Below are positions 56,186 through 64,000 of a stretch of 64,000 nt of DNA, in pieces. Positions within the stretch are counted from its first letter, which is position 1; every line of letters begins with the position of its first letter. Position numbers and translations under genes: made by a program. This DNA comes from Achatina immaculata (lineage: Eukaryota > Mollusca > Gastropoda > Stylommatophora > Achatinidae), in contig CM019693.1 in assembly GCA_009760885.1 (NCBI GenBank), forward strand, positions 50,982,596 to 51,046,595. Direction: 5' to 3'. A model generated the notes under the pieces. The model was not told the DNA's origin and ran no database searches. It saw only the letters and a program-made list of their open reading frames with translations.

Positions 56186-56880
56186 TGAAGCAGAATCACG
56201 GCGCCACTGAAGCAGAATCACGGCGCCACTAAAGCAGGATTCCCCTTACAAGGAGACTACTGGTTTGATTGATTCTTCTTGTGGAGTACAGTTTCAACTT
56301 ATAAGTTTCTTCTTGTTGCTGGTGTTCTAACCATCACCTAATTTTCTGTATTATACACTAAGAAAATACAACAAGACACCCAGGCTTTCAACTCCACAAA
56401 AGATAGTACAATACAACTTGAACATAACTTGGCAGTCTTCCGACCAAAACAAACTGGTCAACAATGAGAATTTCCACAAAGCCAATTGGTGTAGTTTATC
56501 ATCAGACAACACACATTTATTACAGAAATTCACAGCAACAAATGCCCGGCGTGAAATATCTACGCCACATGGGCAAGGAAAACCTTACAATGATTTATTC
56601 ATACCAAAAACCATACTTACAGGCTTACCAAGGACTGCAGCCACACAGAAAAAACAAACTAAACTAATTCTGACAACAAGACTCGTTCTACCCCATTCTC
56701 GTTCGCCCAACACGTCCATCCAGTTCAACGATCACACAAAAACTGCCTAACGACCGGCTTTTTCACACGGACCTTTTTAACGACTTCTTTGCACACGTAC
56801 TTTCCTAATGACGTAGTCTACGCAACACAATTATTAGCAATACACAAAAACTCTCTGAACAGAATGGCTATTCTGTTACA
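56186..56880 (-). repeat. 3' LTR of the gypsy element (673 bp plus 22-bp extra end)
   Basis: In element orientation it begins TGTAACAGAATAGCC at 56880. It matches the 5' LTR at offset 5,860. The core ends at 56208; a further 22 bp (56186-56207) repeat the LTR end before the AAAG target duplication. Confidence 0.9.
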
Positions 56881-56886
56881 GAATAT

Positions 56887-56899
56887 CTCCCCACCCCCT
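56887..56899 (-). promoter_or_regulatory. Polypurine tract of the gypsy element
   Basis: In element orientation AGGGGGTGGGGAG lies 6 bp before the 3' LTR, where the plus-strand primer tract is expected. Confidence 0.8.
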
Positions 56900-57253
56900 A
56901 AAGGTAGATATTTGGCCATCAAATATCTCCAACCAAACAAAAAAAATTGCGAACTTGCACAGAAAACTCTCACGAACTGTGAGCGATAACAATGAATTTA
57001 AAGCTGAATATGCAGCTACAAAAAAATTTCATGCACCCACAATTTGTACAAATTAAGTACGTTAAACATTTGTGGTGCAAACATAAATATACATATATTT
57101 ACAACATTTTTAATACTGAGTTCTGTGAACTACACCATCTATTTCTACTGCCATAGAAATAGGATAGAAGCAAAGGATGAACTCCTTTTTCGAAGAACAC
57201 TACCCAACTAGTGTCTATTGTGCTTTTCTTTAGAAATCCCTATAGATTTCAAA

Positions 57254-59050
57254 CTATTCAGTAGAAGGAATCGCAGTTAATATGTGGATCACAACACGTT
57301 CTATGAACTGCTTCCTGCCATCTAGTTCCAATAGTGGGAACTTTTCCATAAGTGCTTTATGGAGATCTTTCATCGTGAACGTTTCTAAGTCCACGGTATC
57401 CATTATCTGCCCTATTGCCACAACGAGCTTACGATCGGAGACGTACAACTGATCAATCTCCGTATCGCAATCGGCACTAGGTGAGGTCTCTTCAGGGAAA
57501 TAATCTTCACTGTGAGGACAGTATTCCTTCTGAGACTGATGGCAGATATCGGCTCTCTTCCGTTTCTTCCGCCTATGCCGAGGTCGCAAGTCATCCACCG
57601 ACATAGGAACTGCTGAGGCGGAAGCATCCACCTCCATATAGTGGTCTGAGGGAGGAGCTCTAGGGACCACTCTCTGCTGGGTTTCCTTCAGGTACCATGG
57701 TGGGAGCCTGTGAACAAAACGAGGAGGCGGCGGAAGAGAAAATCTCTGTCTAATGGGACGCGGCAAGTAAGATCTACAACGATCTTGCTGATATTGCCTC
57801 TGAAAGGTCCCACCAGGCAACGATACATTAATGGCGACGTCCTGAACCATAGGACACAATGTATTAGTCGCCCTCTCTACTCTCTCTTTCTGCTGACAGG
57901 GACACGGCAAGTCAGTCTGCACAGAGCAATCTACTACAAGCGGGGGCTCTGCCTGTGAATAGGCCCCCACAACGCTCACTGACTTGACGTCACATGTCTC
58001 AGATCCTTGTGACTGAGGGACGTCCCCATCAAGAACGTGAACTGGTACTGGTAGAGAAGTGGCACGATCGAAACTTGCCAACGTTGTCTCCCGCGCACCT
58101 GGATGAAAGAACATCTGAAGGTCCAGGGTGCGGAGGTTAGCAAACCACCTCTGCAACTTGACGTCTGACATCTCCTGTTTGCTGATAAATGCGTCCACCA
58201 AGGGTCTATGGTCAGTCTTCACAGCGAAATGTCTATTCGCCAGAAAATATCTCAACTTCTGCGTGGCGTAATGGACAGCATACGCTTCTCTCTCGAAAGT
58301 AGACCACTTTGTCTGCGAGCGCGACAGCTTCTGCGAAAGAAAATATAAGGGCTCTTCAACTGAGAGTCCATCAGAAGAGGAAGCTGTCTGCACCAAACAG
58401 GCTCCAACCGCAACATTGGAAGCATCTGTATACAATGTAAGTGGCTTATGCAAGTCAGGATGCGAGAGAAGCGGTACTTTCGCAAGGCGATCCTTCAAAG
58501 ACTCGAACGCCATTTGACAGACTGGAGACCATTTGAACCTATGACCCTTCTTGGTGAGGTCCACTATGGGAGCCACAATCTCCGAAAAGTGGGGAATGAA
58601 ACGTCGATAGTAACTGCACGTCCCCAAAAAAGAGCGCACCTCCTTCACATTCAAAGGAGACGGCATGTCGGCAATGGCTCTGACCTTCTCAGGATCAGGA
58701 GATATGCCTGACTGGCTGATGACATACCCGAGATACTTTGTCTCAGAGGCCGCAAAGTGACATTTGGATGGTTTGAGCTTGACCTGGTGCTCGCGCAATC
58801 GGTCGAATACCGCCTGAAGATCGCGAACATGGTCTTCGATCGTTCCATCAGTGAACACCAGTATATCGTCAATATAGGCTTGTGCAAACTTGCCTAAGCC
58901 CTGTAATACTGTGTCCATGAGTGCGACAAAGGTAGATGGTGCCCCTTTTAAACCAAAGCTCATGTAATTAAAACAGAAAGAACCAAGATGACAGCTAAAA
59001 GCTGACTTCTGCTGAGCGTCCTTGGACAAGGAATACACCAAAAGCCACAA
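57254..59050 (-). CDS. gypsy pol part 2: RT end, RNase H, then a 250-residue tail with a DEK_C-like domain and no integrase
   Basis: A 598-codon open frame. Residues 15-62 are the RT palm with SFGLKGAPSTF and the catalytic YIDD (59-62). RT thumb and connection follow (KYLGYVISQSG, VRSFLGTCSYYRRFI). RNase H spans about 203-330 with D209 (YTDAS), E253 (EREAY) and D280 (TDHRPL). Instead of the zinc-binding and DDE integrase domains, residues 331-598 are proline- and charge-rich, with a basic run RRKKRKR (493-499), an acidic stretch, and a helical end (541-591, LETFTMKDLHKAL ... DGRKQFIERVV). The end resembles the DEK C-terminal fold. It is joined to part 1 by a one-base frameshift near 59010-59020. 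Confidence 0.85.
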   Translation of the reverse strand: MWLLVYSLSKDAQQKSAFSCHLGSFCFNYMSFGLKGAPSTFVALMDTVLQGLGKFAQAYIDDILVFTDGTIEDHVRDLQAVFDRLREHQVKLKPSKCHFAASETKYLGYVISQSGISPDPEKVRAIADMPSPLNVKEVRSFLGTCSYYRRFIPHFSEIVAPIVDLTKKGHRFKWSPVCQMAFESLKDRLAKVPLLSHPDLHKPLTLYTDASNVAVGACLVQTASSSDGLSVEEPLYFLSQKLSRSQTKWSTFEREAYAVHYATQKLRYFLANRHFAVKTDHRPLVDAFISKQEMSDVKLQRWFANLRTLDLQMFFHPGARETTLASFDRATSLPVPVHVLDGDVPQSQGSETCDVKSVSVVGAYSQAEPPLVVDCSVQTDLPCPCQQKERVERATNTLCPMVQDVAINVSLPGGTFQRQYQQDRCRSYLPRPIRQRFSLPPPPRFVHRLPPWYLKETQQRVVPRAPPSDHYMEVDASASAVPMSVDDLRPRHRRKKRKRADICHQSQKEYCPHSEDYFPEETSPSADCDTEIDQLYVSDRKLVVAIGQIMDTVDLETFTMKDLHKALMEKFPLLELDGRKQFIERVVIHILTAIPSTE

Positions 59051-59718
59051 CGAGCATCCAAAGTGCTGAAAAATTTGGCTTTGCCTATCGTGCTCAGGAT
59101 GTCCTCAATGCGTGGCAATGGATATGACAATGAACGGGTCACCGCATTGAGTGCACGGTAGTCGCAGCAGAAACGATGGGTACCATCTTTCTTAGTCACC
59201 AGGACAACTGGTGATGACCACTCTGAGATCGTGCGAGAAATTATTCCGTCACGCAACATATTCTCGACGGCCCTCTCTATCACCTCTCTACTCGCCAACG
59301 GAGTGCGGTAGGGTTTCCTGGAGATTGGCGGATGATCGCCTGTATCAATCTCCATCTGCACTGTCGAGGTATGCGATATCTCGGAATCAGTCAAGGCAAA
59401 GACATCCTTGTTCTGTGTCAACAACCTGGATATTATGTCCTTGTGCACTTCAGGGCACTGAACCTGTCGAACGATAGTCTCAGAACGACTGTCAGGTGTT
59501 GTCTCCTCAGTACCAGAAACCTGATGGATAGAGTCAACTGACTCCGTGAATGGTGTCAATTTTCCTAAAACACATCCACGTCTGAGCTCGATGTGTTTAC
59601 TAGAATGATTAATTACTGTCAACACGGGATAGCGATTAGTGTGGAGCTCACATACTGAGTCTACCAACTCTATCTCCGGCTGGGACAGTAAGAATGGTGT
59701 CTCAAGACCCTGAACCAT
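58960..59718 (-). CDS. gypsy pol part 1: RT N-terminal half
   Basis: 253 codons from ATG 59718, though the reading probably starts earlier as a continuation of protease. It contains VQMEIDTGDHPPISRKPYRT, ERAVENMLRDGIISRTISEW, SPVVLVTKKDGTHRFCCDYR, ALNAVTRSLSYPLPRIEDIL and KAKFFSTLDARCGFW. These are the fingers and first catalytic motif (TLDA) of a Ty3/gypsy RT. The frame then slips by one base relative to part 2. A second one-base slip separates it from protease near 59790. Both slips look like mutations, not programmed sites. Confidence 0.85.
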   Translation of the reverse strand: MVQGLETPFLLSQPEIELVDSVCELHTNRYPVLTVINHSSKHIELRRGCVLGKLTPFTESVDSIHQVSGTEETTPDSRSETIVRQVQCPEVHKDIISRLLTQNKDVFALTDSEISHTSTVQMEIDTGDHPPISRKPYRTPLASREVIERAVENMLRDGIISRTISEWSSPVVLVTKKDGTHRFCCDYRALNAVTRSLSYPLPRIEDILSTIGKAKFFSTLDARCGFWCIPCPRTLSRSQLLAVILVLSVLIT

Positions 59719-59753
59719 ATAAGAATTGCCAGATGGAAAATATGGTTGGGCTT

Positions 59754-60305
59754 TCAGTTTAAGAGGAATAAGATTGACGGAACGTGGAGAAAGAGAGAAG
59801 AACGCTGGACACGAAGAATAGAAGCAATGTGTGCATCTAACTCTAAAGGAATCTTCTTGTTATGTATGTTTAGTGTATTAGAATTGTAATCGATGACAGC
59901 ACCAGAACGAGACAAAAAATCACGCCCCAGAATGGCGGAACGGTTCATGTTGCGAACCACATAAAAGCAATGAGAAACAGTGACACCAGCAATAGAAATA
60001 GGTAGGTAAACTCTGCCAAGTACTCTCATGGAAGCTGCAGTAACAGTCTGCAGAGTAATTCTAGCGGGCAAGAGCTTAGGAGCAGAACGTAAGGATCTGT
60101 ATACAGAATCCTTGATAAGACAGACACTAGCTCCTGTGTCTAACAATGCTCTAATTCTAAAAGTATCAACAGAAACAAGGACAGAAGTAGGAGTCGGGGG
60201 ATTCGCAGCCACCGAGCGTAGTGGTGTCGCATGCGAAAATGAGACAGAGTGTTTGGCAGATCTAGATGGTGTAAAGATACGGTCGGACACATGGGAGCTA
60301 TTCAT
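59754..60305 (-). CDS. gypsy aspartic protease
   Basis: Catalytic motif ALLDTGASVCLI at residues about 54-65, then the flap-side and late motif AILGRDFLSRSGAVIDYN. It belongs to the retropepsin family, which cleaves the gag-pol precursor. The frame is -1 relative to gag and stays open upstream of the listed ATG to the slippery site at 60320-60326. It is therefore probably made as a gag-pro fusion rather than from its own start. The end drifts out of frame near 59790. Confidence 0.85.
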   Translation of the reverse strand: MNSSHVSDRIFTPSRSAKHSVSFSHATPLRSVAANPPTPTSVLVSVDTFRIRALLDTGASVCLIKDSVYRSLRSAPKLLPARITLQTVTAASMRVLGRVYLPISIAGVTVSHCFYVVRNMNRSAILGRDFLSRSGAVIDYNSNTLNIHNKKIPLELDAHIASILRVQRSSLFLHVPSILFLLN

Positions 60306-60326
60306 GCGCCGACTTGTCAGTTTAAA
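60282..60326 (-). promoter_or_regulatory. Putative -1 ribosomal frameshift signal between gag and pro
   Basis: In element orientation the heptamer T TTA AAC (60326-60320) is in the gag zero frame immediately before the gag stop TGA (60319-60317). Slipping by -1 enters the protease frame. After a 6-nt spacer (TGACAA), GTCGGCGCATG (60313-60303) can pair with CATGTG-U-CCGAC (60293-60282) around a 9-nt loop. That makes an 11-bp stem with one bulged U and one G-U pair. Confidence 0.8.
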
Positions 60327-61219
60327 TGTACACGATCCTTCCTTTCACTCTGCTTACAAAATCGGGCTATGTGACCTCTCCTTCCACAGTTATAACAAGA
60401 TCTAGTTTCTTGTGGTAGTGTACTCGCAGGTTTAGCCTTCCTGGTATTCGATCTCTGGTGGTCTATCCTACCCGCTTCGAAGTGTGAAGACGTCCGTCGA
60501 GAGTTCTCCTGATGAGAGACTAACTGTACTCTCTGCGAATCCACACAAGGAGACTCTCTGTGTGTCGTCACCTCACCGGACGGTCGAGAACCTGCAATGA
60601 AAGCTTGTCGGGAACTACAACTAAGATTCACCGACTTCATGAGGTCATTTTCTTGTAAGGCTAAGTCCACCGCCTGTGAAAACAGAACAGGTTTATCTCT
60701 TAATAATTTTGATTTCAATGCGCGAGAAAGTAGTGCATCTACAAACGACTGCACCATTTGCCTCTGCGCCAGCGGAGTTACCCATTCCGCCTCAGAGTAA
60801 GCAACTCTAGCTGCCTCACTGATGCGATCAGCCAGCGCTTGAATGGGCTCTCCAGGAGACTGTCGAGTAGAGGCTAGCGTATGCCAGGCCTCCTGAGGAG
60901 TCTGCAGCACCCCATATCGTGCTAATAAAACAGATACGAACTCCTCCCATGTCTCTTGAATCTGGAGTCGCTGTTTGACGAACTCTGCCAGGGAACCTGT
61001 GGTGCGTAAATACACCAAGTTCTTCTTACTGGGCACATCAGCATTCCGCATGTCCATAATCTTATTAATCTCATCCAGCCATGGTTTCAGTTTTGCTGGG
61101 TCCCCGTCGAACTTTGCTACAGCTGACATGACGTGGGAAAACCTCAAGTCATTGCTGACTTGGGACAGGGTATCTTGTAATAACCCCAGCAAATCTGACG
61201 TGGATGGAGCTGAAGCCAT
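60317..61219 (-). CDS. gypsy gag with CCHC zinc knuckle
   Basis: 300 codons from ATG 61219. The N-terminal half is the retrotransposon gag capsid domain (VAKFDGDPAKLKPWLDEIN, VKQRLQIQETWEEFVSVLLA, QALADRISEAARVAYSEAEW, MVQSFVDALLSRALKSKLL). A basic serine-rich linker follows. The end has one zinc knuckle, CYNCGRRGHIARFC. The product packages element RNA into particles. The frame is intact. It stops at TGA 60317-60319, directly after the slippery heptamer. Confidence 0.92.
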   Translation of the reverse strand: MASAPSTSDLLGLLQDTLSQVSNDLRFSHVMSAVAKFDGDPAKLKPWLDEINKIMDMRNADVPSKKNLVYLRTTGSLAEFVKQRLQIQETWEEFVSVLLARYGVLQTPQEAWHTLASTRQSPGEPIQALADRISEAARVAYSEAEWVTPLAQRQMVQSFVDALLSRALKSKLLRDKPVLFSQAVDLALQENDLMKSVNLSCSSRQAFIAGSRPSGEVTTHRESPCVDSQRVQLVSHQENSRRTSSHFEAGRIDHQRSNTRKAKPASTLPQETRSCYNCGRRGHIARFCKQSERKDRVHLN

Positions 61220-62047
61220 TGTGCGTCTATCTGTAGTGCACTCTACTTATTGTTAGTATATACCACTGAAATCAATACAATGCCACCATATACAGTAATG
61301 TCAACAATTATTCAAAACAATGGCATATCAATTATTCATTATCATGCACTAATGCCATCCAACTAATAACCATAGAAAAGAAATTCAATTAAATACCATA
61401 CCACGCACTAACTAACTACACTGAAGTCCTAAGTTAAATGAAAAGCCACAAGAAGTATATGTACTGTTCCAAATATCACCACTAAAATCAATGTTCAATA
61501 AAGTCCCGCTAATAACACTGAATAAGAATGTCCTACAATGTCTATTCCAAATATAAGTGAATCTACAATGTCTGAAATCCTACACCACACATAAAGAAGC
61601 ACAAACAACGACTGTCCATAGATCAATGTCCACTCCTGTCTATCTGCCGAAATTGTGGAAAACAGTTAATTTTGTCAACATGTTACCTCCCCGGTCTGGA
61701 TGGAGCTGGTTGAGAAGTAAATGTCGCTTGGAACAAACCGCTCTGATTCCTCACCGGATAGTAGTTCAGGTTCAGTCTCACTGGACTTGATTGCAGGCAC
61801 AGGTAAGCGTCAGTAGCTGCACTGCCTAGGACCCAGGACTAGATGTGACACAAACTTTCGGGCAGGCTGGACATCATCGCCGCTTTGAATAACTTCTACG
61901 ATAACTGTCTCTGACACTAACAAAAATACTATTCCCTAACCAAAACTTGAAAACCACTGACGAAACATACTAGCAACACACAACTGTGGGCTAGAAAAAA
62001 CGTGCATGAACTGTTAAACATGTAAACAAACACACTGGACGTGACAA
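61220..62047 (-). other. gypsy 5' leader
   Basis: Non-coding stretch between the primer binding site and gag. No conserved feature recognised. Confidence 0.6.
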
Positions 62048-62066
62048 GTGGCCTGATACGGCACCA
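62048..62066 (-). other. Candidate tRNA primer binding site
   Basis: In element orientation TGGTGCCGTATCAGGCCAC starts 1 nt after the 5' LTR end. TGG at this spot is expected to pair with a tRNA 3' CCA. The tRNA species is not assigned. Confidence 0.6.
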
Positions 62067-62067
62067 C

Positions 62068-62740
62068 TGAAACAGAATCACGGCGCCACTAAAGCAGGAT
62101 TCCCCTTACAAGGAGACTACTGGTTTGATTGATTCTTCTTGTGGAGTACAGTTTCAACTTATAAGTTTCTTCTTGTTGCTGGTGTTCTAACCATCACCTA
62201 ATTTTCTGTATTATACACTAAGAAAATACAACAAGACACCCAGGCTTTCAACTCCACAAAAGATAGTACAATACAACTTGAACATAACTTGGCAGTCTTC
62301 CGACCAAAACAAACTGGTCAACAATGAGAATTTCCACAAAGCCAATTGGTGTAGTTTATCATCAGACAACACACATTTATTACAGAAATTCACAGCAACA
62401 AATGCCCGGCGTGAAATATCTACGCCACATGGGCAAGGAAAACCTTACAATGATTTATTCATACCAAAAACCATACTTACAGGCTTACCAAGGACTGCAG
62501 CCACACAGAAAAAACAAACTAAACTAATTCTGACAACAAGACTCGCTCTACCCCATTCTCGTTCGCCCAACACGTCCATCCAGTTCAACGATCACACAAA
62601 AACTGCCTAACGACCGGCTTTTTCACACGGACCTTTTTAACGACTTCTTTGCACACGTACTTTCCTAATGACGTAGTCTACGCAACACAATTATTAGCAA
62701 TACACAAAAACTCTCTGAACAGAATGGCTATTCTGTTACA
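62068..62740 (-). repeat. 5' LTR of the gypsy element (673 bp)
   Basis: In element orientation it starts TGTAACAG at 62740 and ends TTTCA at 62068. It is near-identical to 56208-56880. Confidence 0.9.
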
Positions 62741-62744
62741 AAAG

Positions 62745-62984
62745 TGCCCAGCACAAACGCGCAGTGCGAAAAGCCAAGGCAGCACAGGCACCCACAACTG
62801 AATCTGGACATGTATGTTCCGTGTGTGGCAAAACTTTTAGAGCTCGTATAGGGCTAGTTGGTCACGCACGGACACACCTCTCACCTCACCCTATTTGGAC
62901 CTAGATGAGGCTGTGGTCATCATCAAAGACGATGGACGAACAACAGCAACATTAGTGCACATATCTGTTCATGTAGATTTAGAC
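62745..62984 (+). mobile_element. LINE-F C-terminal zinc finger (continuation across the gypsy insertion)
   Basis: After the gypsy element the LINE-F frame resumes SAQHKRAVRKAKAAQAPTT. It then shows a C2H2 finger, CSVCGKTFRARIGLVGHART with H spacing, ending HLSPHPIWT and a stop at about 62903. A C-terminal finger of this kind is typical of the LINE-F RT family (from memory). Confidence 0.85.
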
Positions 62985-64000
62985 CTCCTTCCTTAATCAA
63001 TTCTGCAGCAATTCCACCTAAACCATTTGCTTTGTTGTGTCGTAGAAGCATGATACTGTAGATGACTTCTTCTTAGTCTGGTTCCTCTATTTTAGGCTCA
63101 CAAGTCTGTATTTCTTCACACGGTAATGTGCTTATAGGCTCTTCACAGGTTAGTAGTTTTTCAAAATATTCTTTCCATCTGGTACATATCTTCTCTTCAT
63201 TATTTATAATGTTTCCATTACTATCCTTCAAGCTCTGCAGAGGTTGTTTATACCCTTGCTTTACTGTTCTCAGTTCTTTATAGAATTCCCTGCTTTTCTT
63301 ATTCTGATGGCATGTCTGCATCTCGCTTACCATGTCTTTCATATATTGTCGTTTTTGTTGACGAATAACTTTTGTAGTTTCTCTACATTGTGTCCTCATT
63401 TGCTTTGTTATTCATGTCATTCAACCATATCTGTCTTGCTGTTCTTTTCTTTATGATTGCCTCTCTGAAGATTTCATGGAACCAGTTCTTTTTTTTTTTT
63501 AGTTATAGTCTTGACTCCCAGACATTCTTCCGCTGTGTTCTTTATAATGGTTTGTATATCTTCCCATCTATCATCATTGCTTTTATTTTCTTCATTCCCT
63601 CTTGTGTTTATCTTATGGTTTACCTCTTTTCTGAATTTCTCTTTAGTGTCTTCTCTTTTCAAAGCATCTCTATTTATTACCGAGCTTTCATTTAATTTAC
63701 TAAAAATTTTTCTTCAGTCTGAATTTTAGTTTAGCATCCACAAGATAATGGTCGGTGCTGCATTCAGTCCCTCTGTAACTTCTGATCTGAAGTATGTTTC
63801 TTGTGTGCTTGGTATCAATTAAAACATGATCTGTCTGGCTACATGTTAGATTATCGGGTGATTTCCATGTTTTGTTTTTTTTTAATGGATGTTCTTATTT
63901 TTAAATCATGTGCTGTTTATTCTCATTCCAATAGCTTCTGCCATATTTATTAGTCTCCATCCATTATCATTAAATGTTTCATGCAGATTTTCTTTTCCTG
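62985..64000 (-). mobile_element. LINE (E/H-like) endonuclease end to RT start, runs off the window
   Basis: The minus strand reads NDNGWRLINMAEAIGMRIN near 63950, WKSPDNLTCSQTDHVLIDTK near 63850 and LQIRSYRGTECSTDHYLVDA (endonuclease end). It continues ENKSNDDRWEDIQTIIKNTA, RQIWLNDMNN, IRQQKRQYMKDMVSEMQTCH, TRWKEYFEKLLTCEEPIST and KANGLGGIAAELIKEGG (RT start). Stops and frameshifts are present. It is cut at 62985 against the LINE-F end. Confidence 0.78.

Larger units (their letters stand above)
56186..62740 (-). mobile_element. Complete Ty3/gypsy LTR retrotransposon, integrase-less, with 4-bp TSD
   Basis: LTR to LTR with gag, protease, RT and RNase H on the minus strand. The target duplication AAAG is at 56182-56185 and 62741-62744. 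Removing the element with one AAAG rejoins LINE-F in frame (ERTRTE to SAQHKRAVRKAK). The LTRs differ by about one substitution (T/C near 56695 and 62547 by the ORF readings) plus end differences, so insertion is recent. The order from 5' to 3' (right to left) is LTR, PBS, gag, pro, pol, PPT, LTR. No integrase or envelope is visible. Confidence 0.93.

Noticed and set aside
57710..57958. Plus-strand basic ORF opposite the gypsy pol
   Set aside because: Antisense shadow of the 598-codon pol frame.

Overview
This is a eukaryotic window, probably from an invertebrate and perhaps a mollusc or other lophotrochozoan. It is AT-rich and holds almost no host coding sequence. Most of it is layered transposable elements and long minisatellite arrays. 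The organism call is inference from genome style; no single sequence fixes the species.

Host gene. I recognise two exons of one plus-strand gene, the 3' end of a SARM1-type TIR NADase. An internal TIR exon lies at 7210-7363 and the terminal coding exon at 9790-9979. Their splice phases match exactly across the intron. The first exon is squeezed between a 38-bp minisatellite, which runs to its splice acceptor, and a 63-bp minisatellite that has copied its splice donor. A mariner element sits in the intron. Two weaker host candidates, a possible exon at 15594-15670 and a short ORF at 37721-37822, are listed with low confidence.

Layout. 1-5.7 kb: nested non-LTR retrotransposons inside a nearly identical 2,059-bp tandem duplication. 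6.0-10.0 kb: the SARM1 exons and their flanking arrays. 10.5-12.4 kb: an internally deleted Tigger/pogo element carrying a 691-bp TTAA (piggyBac-type) MITE. 13.6-19.3 kb: two Penelope-like elements. 19.8-22.3 kb: minisatellites. 22.4-27.3 kb: two mariners, the second holding two copies of the same MITE because of a 1,482-bp tandem duplication. 27.6-34.7 kb: minisatellites plus a mariner fragment. 35.0-37.3 kb: LINE pieces. 38.6-45.8 kb: a ZBED-type hAT transposon split by a composite LINE insertion. 46-50.7 kb: mariner remnants and diverged repeats. 50.8-64 kb: LINEs, one carrying a C-terminal PD-(D/E)XK-like fragment insertion and a complete Ty3/gypsy element.

Most notable. The gypsy element (56186-62740, minus strand) has near-identical LTRs. 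Its gag/pro junction looks like a textbook -1 frameshift site: slippery heptamer, 6-nt spacer and an 11-bp stem. Its pol has no integrase after RNase H; a 250-residue tail ending in a DEK_C-like domain stands in its place.

LINE families are given private labels A-H. A has a (GATAA)n-type 3' tail, C a (GAAT)n tail, D a (TTGA)n tail. B, E, F, G and H are partial copies told apart by their protein sequence. Clade assignments are from memory of protein motifs and are inference.
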